A stretch of DNA of 64,000 nt, taken from an uncultured Muribaculaceae bacterium. GTDB lineage: Bacteria; Bacteroidota; Bacteroidia; Bacteroidales; Muribaculaceae. The translations under genes were made by a program, and so were the position numbers. Below the pieces are notes generated by a model. It was not told where the DNA came from. It was given only the letters and a program-made list of their open reading frames with translations, and ran no database searches. Positions 33,797-43,787 of the stretch are shown here, piece by piece. The stretch is taken from assembly GCA_910579305.1 (NCBI GenBank), contig CAJTTA010000003.1, positions 28,339-92,338 of the forward strand, in the 5' to 3' direction. The stretch's first letter is position 1, and each line of letters opens with the position of its first letter.

Positions 33797-34351
33797 TTAA
33801 CTGGTGAGATATGTGCCGGCATCAGTTATTACTATATTTACAGGCACATCATGAGGCTCTGCCGGAATCTCTTCCAATACTTGAAATTCATAAGCAACAC
33901 CTACCTTGCATGCATCGGTCTCACACAAGAGACGGTCATAGTAGCCTTTACCTCGTCCCAATCTATTGCCTCGGCGATCATAGGCCACAGCCGGCACTAT
34001 GATCAGTTCAAGCGTGGAGGGGTCTGTGAGATCATCACCTGTAGGTTCTTCTATGTGAAATGAGCCTAATTCCAATCGAGAGCGGTCGTAAGGCAATATC
34101 TCAAGATTGACGCCATTTACACGTGGCAAGAAAAATTGTTTGTGAGAAGACCACTTATCAAGAAACACACGTGTGTCCACTTCATCAGGCAAAGCATGAT
34201 ACATAAGTATGCGTGTCGCCATCATGAATTGAGCGGTCTGCTCAAGTCGGTCGAAAATAGCTTTGGATGCGATAGCTCGCTCCGATTCTGAAAGCATCAG
34301 GCGCATATTCTTTATAGAACGGCGCAATTGTGTCTTTTCCGTGTGGTTCAT
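33797..34351 (-). CDS. 5-formyltetrahydrofolate cyclo-ligase
   Basis: This 184-residue enzyme uses ATP to convert 5-formyl-THF to 5,10-methenyl-THF. The basic N-terminus (KTQLRRSIKNMR), the substrate segment MYHALPDEVDTR and the C-terminal signature GNRLGRGKGYYDRLL match the family. The length is standard. It starts 6 nt after the S41 protease gene stops and ends 7 nt before the LuxR-type gene, so it is inside the operon. Confidence 0.94.
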   Translation of the reverse strand: MNHTEKTQLRRSIKNMRLMLSESERAIASKAIFDRLEQTAQFMMATRILMYHALPDEVDTRVFLDKWSSHKQFFLPRVNGVNLEILPYDRSRLELGSFHIEEPTGDDLTDPSTLELIIVPAVAYDRRGNRLGRGKGYYDRLLCETDACKVGVAYEFQVLEEIPAEPHDVPVNIVITDAGTYLTS

Positions 34352-34357
34352 GGTAAT

Positions 34358-35980
34358 TTATCTGCTTATTGTCTTTGTGGGTAATTTACCTTTCTCTAAA
34401 ACATCCCTTGCTATATTGATTGTTCGGTCATCTGCATTAAATATTTCAAAAAAGCTGTCATATCCAAGTATATCTCTTACTATAAATGCTTTGAGTTGAG
34501 ATGCTACCAAAGGTGCCGATATATTTATATAATACCATCTTGCCGGCACTCCTTTGCTTTCGGCAAATTCGGCAAACTGCTCTACAAGCCTGGCATCTGC
34601 GGGCAAAATGCGCAGTACCTGCTCCGTATCTTTCACTCCACGCATGAGAGGGCGATAACGATCGGCCAATGCAAATGCATGCTGCTGAATCAGACCGGCG
34701 TTGTTTACCGCCATATACCAGGATGTGATCTGGGTCGTGTCTTCGGGCACAAATACATCGGGCATTATACCGCCACCACCGTAGACTATGCGGCCCGATG
34801 CCGTGCGGAAAGCCTTTGTCTTATCAAGCCTTATCGAATCAAGATGATAGAATTCTCCTCTGTTATAACGCTCTAAAATATCCAATTCATAGGTGCTGCT
34901 CTCCCCTATCTTATATTCTTTCTGGATACTGCGTCCGGAAGGAGTATAATATCTTGCTACAGTCAGGCGAATAGCAGAGGAATCAGGTAACATTGTCTGA
35001 TTCTGAACCAGGCCCTTGCCAAAAGATCTTCTGCCCACTATCACGCCTCTGTCATTATCCTGAATGGCTCCGGCTATGATCTCAGATGCTGAAGCCGAAT
35101 ACTCATTAATTATCACGGCCAAAGGAGTAAGCTGATGCGAACCCGTGCCATCGGCCGTCATCTCAAGCTTATTTTCAGGAGTGCGCGACTTTGTGTAGAC
35201 TATCATGGAGCCTGGCCTCAAAAACTCATTCGCTATGAGTGCTGCCTGATCCAGATATCCGCCGGGATTATTGCGCAAATCGAGAATAAGTCGCTTGGCC
35301 CCTTCCGCATCAAGCTTAGATATGGCATCTAAAAATTCCTTATATGTATTACGTGTAAATTTCGACAGCTTGATATAGCCGGTAAGTCCATCATCCATGA
35401 CATAGGCTGCATCGACAGAATTTACAGGAATATCAGAACGAATAAGACTGAACGGTTGCGATTTGGTTGAACCCGGACGCAATATGTCAAGACTTACGCG
35501 AGTCCCTTTTTTCCCTCGCAAAGTCTTGAATACATCTTCATTCGAAACTCCATTTCCTGCAAGGCTCTTTCCATTTGCCGATAATATTCGGTCGCCAGCC
35601 ATTATTCCTACCTTTTCAGCCGGCCCACCGGTGATGGCTTCAACTACAGTCACTGTATCCTGCACTATCTGAAAAGAGATGCCCACGCCGCTGAAACTCC
35701 CGTCGAGATCTTCGTTGACTGCCTGAAGATCTTTCTTGGGTATATATTCCGAATGCGGATCAAGGCTGCGCATAAGCGATGTTACGGCCATGTCCGTGAG
35801 TGTCTCATCATTCACTGTATCGACATATTGTTCACGCACGAGACTCATCACGGCATCCAACTTGGTATTGTCATAAGACGGCGAGCCGCTGAACAGCGAC
35901 CGACCTATGAGAATACCTACCGTAAATATCAGAAAAGCAGCTATCGCGGTCAGTGCTGCCCCAAGTAGTTTCCTATTCAT
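34358..35980 (-). CDS. S41-family C-terminal processing peptidase (CtpA/Prc-like)
   Basis: This 540-residue protein starts at the ATG at 35980, which overlaps the dCMP deaminase stop by 8 nt. A longer extension is not credible. It has one N-terminal membrane anchor (about 9-28), a PDZ domain (about 90-170; SGVGISFQI, GGPAEKVGIMAGDRI) and the S41 Ser/Lys protease core. The catalytic Ser is in EYSASASEI and the Lys in RRSFGKGLVQ. The protein should sit in the inner membrane facing the periplasm, trimming C-termini of exported proteins. Its substrates are unknown. Confidence 0.93.
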   Translation of the reverse strand: MNRKLLGAALTAIAAFLIFTVGILIGRSLFSGSPSYDNTKLDAVMSLVREQYVDTVNDETLTDMAVTSLMRSLDPHSEYIPKKDLQAVNEDLDGSFSGVGISFQIVQDTVTVVEAITGGPAEKVGIMAGDRILSANGKSLAGNGVSNEDVFKTLRGKKGTRVSLDILRPGSTKSQPFSLIRSDIPVNSVDAAYVMDDGLTGYIKLSKFTRNTYKEFLDAISKLDAEGAKRLILDLRNNPGGYLDQAALIANEFLRPGSMIVYTKSRTPENKLEMTADGTGSHQLTPLAVIINEYSASASEIIAGAIQDNDRGVIVGRRSFGKGLVQNQTMLPDSSAIRLTVARYYTPSGRSIQKEYKIGESSTYELDILERYNRGEFYHLDSIRLDKTKAFRTASGRIVYGGGGIMPDVFVPEDTTQITSWYMAVNNAGLIQQHAFALADRYRPLMRGVKDTEQVLRILPADARLVEQFAEFAESKGVPARWYYINISAPLVASQLKAFIVRDILGYDSFFEIFNADDRTINIARDVLEKGKLPTKTISR

Positions 35981-36410
35981 CTCCCAATGATAAATGAATA
36001 ACTTCAACGCCAGCATCACGGAGCAGCGAAAGGCCATCTGTGATACGATACTCATCAGCATACACAACCCGCCTTATGCCGGCTTGAATTATTAATTTTG
36101 AACACTCCATACACGGCGAAGTGGTAACATACAAAGTACTGCCCTCGCTTGAGTTATTGCTGCGGGCTACTTTCGTGATTGCATTGGCTTCAGCATGCAG
36201 CACATAAGGACGCGTAACCCCTTGCTCATCTTCACATACATTGGGGAATGAGGAAGGCGTGCCATTAAATCCATCGGATATGATCATGTTGTTCTTTACC
36301 AATAAAGCTCCTACCCGCCGACGCTGACAATAAGAATTCTCAGCCCATATGAAAGCCATGCGTAGATACCGACTGTCAATACGGTATTGTTTTTCCTCTT
36401 GTGTAGTCAT
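35973..36410 (-). CDS. Deoxycytidylate deaminase (ComEB-like)
   Basis: This 145-residue zinc-dependent deaminase has the HAEANAI motif (His ligand and catalytic Glu) and the PCMEC motif (Cys ligands), which together define the CDA fold. The N-terminal part (RRRVGALLVKNNMIISDGFNG) is typical of dCMP deaminases and ComEB. It makes dUMP for thymidylate synthesis. Length is normal. It is placed between trxB and the S41 protease gene, overlapping the latter by 8 nt. Confidence 0.92.
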   Translation of the reverse strand: MTTQEEKQYRIDSRYLRMAFIWAENSYCQRRRVGALLVKNNMIISDGFNGTPSSFPNVCEDEQGVTRPYVLHAEANAITKVARSNNSSEGSTLYVTTSPCMECSKLIIQAGIRRVVYADEYRITDGLSLLRDAGVEVIHLSLGDE

Positions 36411-36462
36411 GAAAATGAGAAAGGGATTACGTTTTGTTCTTCAGTCAATATAATGATTGTTG

Positions 36463-37404
36463 TCAGGATTGCTCAAGGAGGAACCTCTCCACATCGATAG
36501 CAGCCTTGCAGCCCATGCCGGCAGCTGTGATCGCCTGTCTGTAGCGAGGATCGGCCACATCACCTGCTGCAAACACGCCGGGGATATTAGTTGCAGTGGT
36601 ATCATCAAATGTCTTGATATATCCATTGTGATCGAGCGCAATGTGGGGCTCAAAGAGCGATGTGTTAGGCTTATGACCTATACCCAGGAAAAAGCCATCG
36701 ATCTCTATATCGTATAACTCTTCTTGAGCTGTGCCCTTATGACGCACGAGATGCGCGCCTTCCACTCCATCTTCACCATACAGACCTACGGTGTTGGTGT
36801 TAAAGAGCACATGTATGTTGGCAGTATCCATCACTCGACGCTGCATCACCTTGGAAGCCCTGAGATGATCCTTTCTCACAATGAGGTATACTTCCTTGGC
36901 AAGTGTGCTGAGATAGAGAGCCTCCTCACAAGCGGTATCGCCACCACCCACTACAGCCACCTTCTTCTTGCGGTAGAAGAAGCCGTCACAGGTTGCACAT
37001 GCGCTCACACCCATGCCACGATACTTCTCCTCATCGGGAAGACCGAGGTATTTTGCAGAGGCCCCTGTGGCTATAATTATCGTTTCGGCCTCGAAATAAT
37101 CGCCATTGTCACTTTTTACCAGGAAAGGCCGTGATGATAAATCCACCGACTCAATGGCTTGTTGCCTTATATCTGCACCAAAACGGAGCGCCTGCGCCTT
37201 GATCTGATCCATCATTTCAGTGCCGGTCACTCCCTCGGGATATCCGGGGAAATTCTCAATCTCTGTAGTCATAGTGAGCTGGCCGCCAGGCTGCATACCT
37301 TCAAAAAGGATAGGCTTGAGGTTGGCACGGCTTGCATAAATAGCGGAAGTGTACCCGGCAGGGCCGGAGCCTATGATAAGGCATCGTGTCTTTGTGGTAT
37401 CCAT
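36463..37404 (-). CDS. trxB: Thioredoxin-disulfide reductase
   Basis: This 313-residue flavoprotein transfers electrons from NADPH through FAD to thioredoxin. The FAD site is IGSGPAGYTSA (about 11-21), the redox motif CATC is at 136-139 (ACATCDGFFY), the NADPH-binding glycines are in VVGGGDTACEEA, and the C-terminal FAD block is GVFAAGDVAD. Length and motifs are standard. It lies downstream of the LolA-like gene with a 47-nt gap, inside the ftsK operon. The thioredoxin partner is encoded separately at 32811-33125. Confidence 0.96.
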   Translation of the reverse strand: MDTTKTRCLIIGSGPAGYTSAIYASRANLKPILFEGMQPGGQLTMTTEIENFPGYPEGVTGTEMMDQIKAQALRFGADIRQQAIESVDLSSRPFLVKSDNGDYFEAETIIIATGASAKYLGLPDEEKYRGMGVSACATCDGFFYRKKKVAVVGGGDTACEEALYLSTLAKEVYLIVRKDHLRASKVMQRRVMDTANIHVLFNTNTVGLYGEDGVEGAHLVRHKGTAQEELYDIEIDGFFLGIGHKPNTSLFEPHIALDHNGYIKTFDDTTATNIPGVFAAGDVADPRYRQAITAAGMGCKAAIDVERFLLEQS

Positions 37405-37451
37405 GTAATATAAAAATGTATAAAGTTTGTGTAATTAGAACTACTTGATTC

Positions 37452-38072
37452 TTATCGCAGATCGATCACCTCTGCTTTAGGATAGCGAGACTTGGGAAAC
37501 ACAAAGTCGCTATCAGCCAGCGAGACTCCCTTTTTGATGGATGTTATCATGACGCTTGTAGCCGGGCCCTTACGAGGTGTCACATCAAGACGACACGGCA
37601 TGTAGTCGGCACTGCGTATGTATATCACAGCCTGCCTTACAGGATTCTGCGCACTCTTTGGCAAAAGCTGTATGGCATAAGTGCCGGGAATCTTGCTTTT
37701 AAGAGGCTTGATGCTGTAATGGGTCTTATATGATGTGACAAGCAAATATGGATTGCCTGTGGCGAGCTCCTGCATTGTGGGAGCCGACACAGTCACTTCT
37801 CCTGAATCCGAATTAAGATTCCATTGAGTGTGACCGTCATACCATGTAGTGACTCCTCCGGCTGTGATGACAAATTTTTTGCCCTTTGATTTAATGGATC
37901 CGGCCTGGCGTGAATTGCCGGATACCAGTGTATAATCGGCTGTCACCCCCCGAGATTTGGCAAGCGACGAAGCGGCCCTGTCAAGCACCTGAGACGCATT
38001 CACGGCATATGCAGGCACAATTGCTAATATCAATGCCAGCAACAAAAGAATCCTGCCTGATAGTCTGTTCAT
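37452..38072 (-). CDS. LolA-like outer-membrane lipoprotein carrier protein
   Basis: This 206-residue periplasmic protein starts at the ATG at 38072. It has a signal peptide (about residues 1-24, ending in PAYA) and a beta-rich body with features of the LolA fold, including FVITAGGVTTWYDGHTQWNLN. It likely escorts lipoproteins from the inner to the outer membrane. Sequence similarity of LolA-like proteins is low, so the assignment rests on fold pattern and on position next to ftsK, an arrangement I recognise from other Bacteroidales. Confidence 0.8.
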   Translation of the reverse strand: MNRLSGRILLLLALILAIVPAYAVNASQVLDRAASSLAKSRGVTADYTLVSGNSRQAGSIKSKGKKFVITAGGVTTWYDGHTQWNLNSDSGEVTVSAPTMQELATGNPYLLVTSYKTHYSIKPLKSKIPGTYAIQLLPKSAQNPVRQAVIYIRSADYMPCRLDVTPRKGPATSVMITSIKKGVSLADSDFVFPKSRYPKAEVIDLR

Positions 38073-38117
38073 AATAAAATTTATCAAGATGCTTTAAAAA
38101 TATATTTGAACTGATCT

Positions 38118-40814
38118 TTAAATACTGCTGAGTATACTTTCAAGAGTGATAGGATCTACCAATACCTGCCTTGGTTTACCCCCTTGCGAGGGGCCTACAA
38201 TTCCTGCAGCCTCCATCTGATCCATTATCTTTCCTGCGCGGTTATATCCTATGGAATAGCGACGCTGCAACGATGATGTAGAGGCTGTATTGGAGGTGAC
38301 AATCAAGCGTGCTATTTCTTCAAACAGAGGATCTCTATCACCAAATGGCACTCCTTCTCCACCACCATCGATACCTTCTCCGCTGACAAGGGGCTCGGGA
38401 AGAATCAAGGCATGAGGATAACCGGGCTGAGATGCTATATGCTCACATATGGCTGTCACTTCAGGCGTGTCAATAAAGGCACACTGCACTCGCTCTATTT
38501 CAGAATTATTGGAAATGAGCATGTCGCCACGACCTATGAGCTGCTGCGCTCCTGTGGAATCAAGAATTGTCTTGGAGTCAATGCCTGAAGCGACTTTAAA
38601 GGCCATTCTGGCCGGGAAATTGGCCTTGATCACGCCTGTGATGACATTTGCCGACGGGCGCTGAGTAGCAAGAATGACATGAATGCCTATCGCACGCGCT
38701 TTTTGGGCCAGACGCGCTATGGGGGTCTCCACTTCTTTTCCCGCTGTCATTATAAGATCGGCAAACTCATCGACAATCACCACAATATATGGCATAAATC
38801 TATGGCCTTTCTCGGGATTTAACACGCGCTTGCGAAACTTTGCATTATACTCCTTTATGTTTCTCACGCCGGCAGCTTTCAGCAATTCATAACGCGCGTC
38901 CATCTCCACACACAGGCTTGAGAGCGTGGCAACCACCTTCTCCGGCTTAGTGATGACTGCGTCCTCCTCATCTGCAAGCTTCGCAAGGTAGTGTCGCTCA
39001 AGCGCGCGATACAGTGAAAACTCCACCATCTTGGGGTCTACCAGCACAAATTTAAGCTCCGATGGATGCTTTCTATATAGCAATGAAGCTATCATGGCGT
39101 TAAGGCCCACTGACTTACCTTGACCTGTAGCACCTGCCACAAGCAGGTGAGGCATCTTGGTGAGATCTGCTATATAGACCTGATTATCTATCGTGGATCC
39201 TATCGCTATTGGCAGTTCATACTTACATTCATGATACTTACGAGACTCTATGATCGTACGCATCGAGACCGTCTGAGGGTCTTTATTGGCAACTTCTATA
39301 CCTACTGTGCCACGACCCGGAATAGGAGCTATTATACGCACTCCTATGGCAGCCAATGACAATGCTATGTCATCTCCAAGATTTCTGACACGGTTGATGC
39401 GCACACCTGAGTCGAGCTTAATCTCATACAAAGTAACTGTAGGGCCTACTGTGGCACTTATTTCAGTAATCGTTATGCCGAAATCAGCAAGAGTGCTGCG
39501 TATGCGTTCCTGATTCTCCAGCTGCTCATCCTGATCAACTGTGATTCTGGAGTCTGACTCGACAAGCAAGTCGCTATGCGGAAACTCATATCGTGACAAT
39601 TCTGCGCGCGGATCATATTCATCCGAGTCTCCGGGCAACACTGTTGCCGGCACAATGCTCCCTTGCGCCTTACTTATCTCATTGACTGTCACCGTCATGA
39701 CAGAGCCGTCTCCTTCGATGCTTATTTCCTCCGTCTTTTCTACAGATGATGCGTCGGCCTCATCATTAAGAGTGTTGTGATGCAACTCTCCTTCACTCGG
39801 CTCAGGGGCTTCTTCAAGCGCCTTGTCGGCCAGAGTCTCTGCTTCATCTTCATTTTCATAAGGAGCTGCCTCGGGCATGTCATCGCTTCTGAACGTAAGG
39901 CCCTCTTCAGCAAGTGCGTTAAGACGCTCTACCTCAGACAATGCATCTCTCTCCTCTTCAAGCGCATGCATCTCGGCTATACGCCGCTCAAGCTCGCGCT
40001 GCTTCTCTTCAGCTTCAATACGGGCAAGCCGCACGGCTCTGCGCCGCATATATATCCCCTTGAAATATCTATAAATGTCATACAGACATATAAGAAAAAA
40101 CAAGGCAAGCAGCAATATGCAGAGTAATGCGGCTCCATACCAGCCTACGAAATGGATAATTGTCTCATTTATATAATATCCATGCGCACCGCCCCACATA
40201 AAATGAGAGTCAAGTCCTATGGTAAGGAGTCCCACTATGAGCGACGTGGTCACCAAAGCAACCAGGCATTTTATTGTAAAATTTACTATCTTGAAGCGTA
40301 TAAGGCCAAACTGCTTGAATGACACCCCTATAAGCCATAGTATTACAACAATTGATGCCAGGCCGAATGAGTCATCTATCAGCAATTCCGATATCCGTGC
40401 TCCACCCTCCCCTGCTACATTCTCAATCGAAGATGCCTGGCCTGTCGCAAGATTGCGCACCTGACTCTGGTCATGAAATCCAGCTGAAGTAAATGAAATA
40501 AACGCTATCAGCAGATAGGCTCCAAACAATAATGCTGCTATGCCTACTGCCGCACGAGTGCGGGCATCGGTTAAAAATCTCTTAATATCCTCTGTCAACT
40601 GAGAAAATCCAAGAGCTGTATTCTCCTTGCGCTTCGATTTCCTCTTTGGCGCAACACGCTTCTTCTGCGTGCGTCCTTTTTTCGACGCAGATGCGCGATC
40701 TGCCCCGGAATCCGCCACACAGGTATCCGAAGAATCCTCTCCATACGTAAGATCAGCTTCATCGGGGCCATAGGTTAAGTCTATATCAGGATTATATGAT
40801 TCGTATCTATCCAT
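38118..40814 (-). CDS. ftsK: DNA translocase FtsK/SpoIIIE
   Basis: This 898-residue protein moves chromosomal DNA during division and septation. It has an N-terminal basic leader (about 40-75), four to five membrane segments (about 95-250), an acidic linker (about 270-400), and the RecA-like motor. The Walker A region is GATGQGKSVGLN (about residues 555-566) and the Walker B is YIVVIVDEFADLI. A C-terminal winged helix (gamma domain; SSLQRRYSIGYNRAGKIMDQMEAAGIVGPSQGGKPR) follows. Length is typical. It is the first gene of a seven-gene run that includes lolA-like, trxB, the dCMP deaminase, S41 protease, cyclo-ligase and LuxR-type genes. Confidence 0.96.
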   Translation of the reverse strand: MDRYESYNPDIDLTYGPDEADLTYGEDSSDTCVADSGADRASASKKGRTQKKRVAPKRKSKRKENTALGFSQLTEDIKRFLTDARTRAAVGIAALLFGAYLLIAFISFTSAGFHDQSQVRNLATGQASSIENVAGEGGARISELLIDDSFGLASIVVILWLIGVSFKQFGLIRFKIVNFTIKCLVALVTTSLIVGLLTIGLDSHFMWGGAHGYYINETIIHFVGWYGAALLCILLLALFFLICLYDIYRYFKGIYMRRRAVRLARIEAEEKQRELERRIAEMHALEEERDALSEVERLNALAEEGLTFRSDDMPEAAPYENEDEAETLADKALEEAPEPSEGELHHNTLNDEADASSVEKTEEISIEGDGSVMTVTVNEISKAQGSIVPATVLPGDSDEYDPRAELSRYEFPHSDLLVESDSRITVDQDEQLENQERIRSTLADFGITITEISATVGPTVTLYEIKLDSGVRINRVRNLGDDIALSLAAIGVRIIAPIPGRGTVGIEVANKDPQTVSMRTIIESRKYHECKYELPIAIGSTIDNQVYIADLTKMPHLLVAGATGQGKSVGLNAMIASLLYRKHPSELKFVLVDPKMVEFSLYRALERHYLAKLADEEDAVITKPEKVVATLSSLCVEMDARYELLKAAGVRNIKEYNAKFRKRVLNPEKGHRFMPYIVVIVDEFADLIMTAGKEVETPIARLAQKARAIGIHVILATQRPSANVITGVIKANFPARMAFKVASGIDSKTILDSTGAQQLIGRGDMLISNNSEIERVQCAFIDTPEVTAICEHIASQPGYPHALILPEPLVSGEGIDGGGEGVPFGDRDPLFEEIARLIVTSNTASTSSLQRRYSIGYNRAGKIMDQMEAAGIVGPSQGGKPRQVLVDPITLESILSSI

Positions 40815-40832
40815 TGATGTCGTAAAAGTCTA

Positions 40833-40840
40833 CAAAGTTA
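40833..40840 (-). promoter_or_regulatory. Candidate -7 box of the ftsK operon
   Basis: The minus strand reads TAACTTTG about 19 bp before the ftsK start. No clear TTTG is found 19-21 bp upstream. The predicted leader is short (about 13 nt). Confidence 0.5.
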
Positions 40841-40921
40841 CGAAATTATTTCGAGAATAGGTCAGAGAAATTCCTGCCTTTTGTATTTTTTTGGGAAGAT
40901 TTACATTAGATGCACAACCTT

Positions 40922-42358
40922 CTATCGTTTCCAAAAGATAGGTGTAAAGATAAGCAGAACCGTATATAATTCAAGACGGCCTACAAGCATCACAAACATC
41001 AGTGTCCATTTGGCTACATCAGGAAGGGCGGAAATGTGCGTCGGAGTTCCATCCAGATCCACACTAAGTCCGGTATTGGAAATACATTCCAGCACGGCAA
41101 GAAATGCTCTATCCATAGGTATGCCTGCAAATAGCAAGACAACGCCTCCCGCCAAAATTATCATTACATAAAGAATGAGGAAAACTATGGCCTTTTGCAC
41201 AATCACCTCAGATGTGCCATGCCCGTTGATCCTCACAGTAAGCACTGCATTGGGGTGCATGATACGGTAAAACTCATTGCGTATATTCTTGAAGCACACT
41301 ACTATACGGTCTACCTTGGCTCCGCCGCTCGTGCTGCCGGCACATCCTCCTATGAATATCAGAGCCACTATTACACACAGCACAGGAGCACCCCATGAAG
41401 AAAAGTCCGGCTCAAGCAATCCGGTGGAAGAAATCACAGAAATAGTCTGAAACAAGGGGTCGATCGTAATATCCGAAATATCATGATATAGACCTCTGTG
41501 CCATACGCTGACTGCCATAATAATCGTAGATACAAGGATTACCGACAAGAACCATTTAAGGGCAGTATTTCTCTTGAAAATGCGGAATTGTCCTCTGCAC
41601 ACTTGATACAGGACGGAGAAATTAATACTGCCAAGCAGCATGAACACGCAGAAGATCACTTTGATCAAGACAGAGTTATATCCATGTATACCGGCATCTG
41701 TTGTGGCAAAACCGCCTGTAGACATCGTATAAAGCCCGTAGCATATGGCATCGAATTCAGTCATGCCTGCAAGCCACAACAAGAGCATGAGCATCAGAGT
41801 CAGAGTGAAATAAAGCAACCACAGTGACTTGGCAGTAGATGACACGCGGGGGCGCAGCTTGTCATGCGTAATGCCTGTAACCTCGGCATTAAACATCTGC
41901 ATGCCTCCCTGATAATTAAGCATGGGCAACACGGCAAGGGTAAAAAGTATTATTCCCATTCCTCCTATCCATTGCATAACACCTCGCCACATGATAAAAC
42001 TGCGTGGAAGAGCATCAATGCTTGGCACTGCCGACATTCCTGTGGTGGTAAAACTGCTTACAGCATCAAAAAACGCATCGGTTACCGAAAAATGTGATCC
42101 TTCTACCAGATATGGCACCATACCGAAAATTGAGAACACTACCCACACCATAGTAGTGAGCATCATGGCCTCGCGTCTGCGCATTTCCTTGCTTGAGGGG
42201 CGCAGACTCATAAGCGCAAGCCCGGCACCCAGACATATGCCCGCACCGATAAGAAAGGCGCTGAAACTTGTCTCATGATAAATAAAAGCAGTAAGTGCAG
42301 GTATGCACATGAATACCGCCTCTATGAGCAGTAGCCATCCTATGATGCGCAGCAGCAT
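40922..42358 (-). CDS. trkH: TrkH-family potassium uptake protein
   Basis: This protein of about 478 residues is the membrane subunit of a Trk-type potassium channel, with four repeats of a membrane-pore-membrane unit (for example SSFTTTGMSAVPSIDALP and STGGFATTDAGIHG in the filter regions). The start is the ATG at 42358. A TTG at 42391 would add 11 residues, and the family N-terminus does not settle it. It lies 55 nt after trkA, its cytoplasmic gating subunit, and together they form the potassium uptake system. Confidence 0.93.
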   Translation of the reverse strand: MLLRIIGWLLLIEAVFMCIPALTAFIYHETSFSAFLIGAGICLGAGLALMSLRPSSKEMRRREAMMLTTMVWVVFSIFGMVPYLVEGSHFSVTDAFFDAVSSFTTTGMSAVPSIDALPRSFIMWRGVMQWIGGMGIILFTLAVLPMLNYQGGMQMFNAEVTGITHDKLRPRVSSTAKSLWLLYFTLTLMLMLLLWLAGMTEFDAICYGLYTMSTGGFATTDAGIHGYNSVLIKVIFCVFMLLGSINFSVLYQVCRGQFRIFKRNTALKWFLSVILVSTIIMAVSVWHRGLYHDISDITIDPLFQTISVISSTGLLEPDFSSWGAPVLCVIVALIFIGGCAGSTSGGAKVDRIVVCFKNIRNEFYRIMHPNAVLTVRINGHGTSEVIVQKAIVFLILYVMIILAGGVVLLFAGIPMDRAFLAVLECISNTGLSVDLDGTPTHISALPDVAKWTLMFVMLVGRLELYTVLLIFTPIFWKR

Positions 42359-42445
42359 CACAATGTTTATGTATCTTCGCGTTGAAAACAAAACAATGAT
42401 TATTTATAAGCCCACATTAATCACTATATCAATATGATAAGCATC

Positions 42446-43780
42446 TTAGTTAAACCATCGCTCCACTTTGTGGATTGTGCCGTTGAGACAGAAGACCACA
42501 ACGCCGTCACCGTTTTGTATGCGTGTATCGCCATTCACAAGCGAGCATTTTCCATCCTGAATTACTGCTGCTAACGTCATGCCATATGGCAGACGCAGAT
42601 TTTTCACTGCATGATGAGTGATTTTTGCATTCTTCCTCACCGTAAGCTCTGCCACTTCAGCGTCAGCGAGGGCAAGACTCTTGACATTGTCTACATCGGC
42701 ATCAAGCAACAATTTAAAAATACGGGAAGAAGCTATCAGCTTCTTATTTATAGTCGTGCCGATATTAAGGTTTTCTGCCTGGGAAATAAATTGAAGATTC
42801 TCCACATCGGCTACCGTTTTACATATGCCGAATTCTTTCGCCGTAAGACATGCCAAGATATTGGTCTCCGAGGAGTCCGAGAGAGCGAGAAAGGCATCAT
42901 ACTGACGTATGTTGCTGTTCTTAAGAATATCCACGTCGCGCGCGTCTCCCTGCTCTATCTCGCAGTCAGGCAGACGAGTGGCCAATCGTTCGCACACGGC
43001 TCTGTCCGGCTCGATGATTTTAATGTGGAACTTGCCCTCGCTTTCCATAGCAAAACGCATTGCGATGCGAGTCCCTCCCATAATCATCACGCGCTTGATT
43101 GACATGGAGCGTTTTCCGCACAGTTCCCGCACACTATCGGCATATTTCTCTTTAGTTACGAAAAAAACAATATCTCCGTCAAGAAGAGTATCATTGCCAT
43201 TTGGAATGATTGTCTCGTGATTGCGCTTTATGGCTGCTATATGAAAGAAATGATCCTCTATCGGCAGATTTTTTATCTGGCAATTTGTGAGAGGGGTCAT
43301 GCCATGCAGTTTCACGCCAATCAGCAAGAGTTGTCCACCGGCAAGCTCCCCCCAGTGGCGTGCCCAGTTATGCTCCAGCGCCGTGATGATCTCCTGAGCG
43401 GCAAGATGCTCTGGATAAATCAGATAATTCACCCCGACATTATCAAGGAGCTTGCGATTCTTTGAAGACAACGACTCATAATTATCTATACGGGCCACTG
43501 TCTTGCCGGCTCCAAGCTGACTGGCTATCGCACACGCAGCTATGTTACGTGTCTCATAAGGCGTGACGGCGATAAACAGATCAGTATCGGATATGCCAAC
43601 CTCTCTGAGTGTAGAAAAGGAAGTAGGCGAACCATTATATGTCATCAGATTATAATTCGCATCAAGCTGATCAAGGCATTCCTGATTGCTGTCTACCAGA
43701 ATTATGTCCTGATCCTCGTTAGACAACATTTTAGCCAAATGACTGCCCACTTCTCCCGCTCCTGCTATAATTATCTTCAT
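42446..43780 (-). CDS. trkA: Trk system potassium transporter regulatory subunit TrkA
   Basis: This 444-residue cytoplasmic protein has two tandem RCK units, each with a nucleotide-binding Rossmann domain and a C-terminal lobe. The first is opened by IIIAGAGEVGSHLA (about 3-16) and the second by VMIMGGTRIAMRFA (about 230-243, where the glycine motif is degenerate). It binds NAD(H) or adenine nucleotides and gates TrkH. The start is the ATG at 43780. It begins 7 nt after the dxs stop and is followed by trkH. Confidence 0.94.
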   Translation of the reverse strand: MKIIIAGAGEVGSHLAKMLSNEDQDIILVDSNQECLDQLDANYNLMTYNGSPTSFSTLREVGISDTDLFIAVTPYETRNIAACAIASQLGAGKTVARIDNYESLSSKNRKLLDNVGVNYLIYPEHLAAQEIITALEHNWARHWGELAGGQLLLIGVKLHGMTPLTNCQIKNLPIEDHFFHIAAIKRNHETIIPNGNDTLLDGDIVFFVTKEKYADSVRELCGKRSMSIKRVMIMGGTRIAMRFAMESEGKFHIKIIEPDRAVCERLATRLPDCEIEQGDARDVDILKNSNIRQYDAFLALSDSSETNILACLTAKEFGICKTVADVENLQFISQAENLNIGTTINKKLIASSRIFKLLLDADVDNVKSLALADAEVAELTVRKNAKITHHAVKNLRLPYGMTLAAVIQDGKCSLVNGDTRIQNGDGVVVFCLNGTIHKVERWFN

Positions 43781-43787
43781 CGGCAAC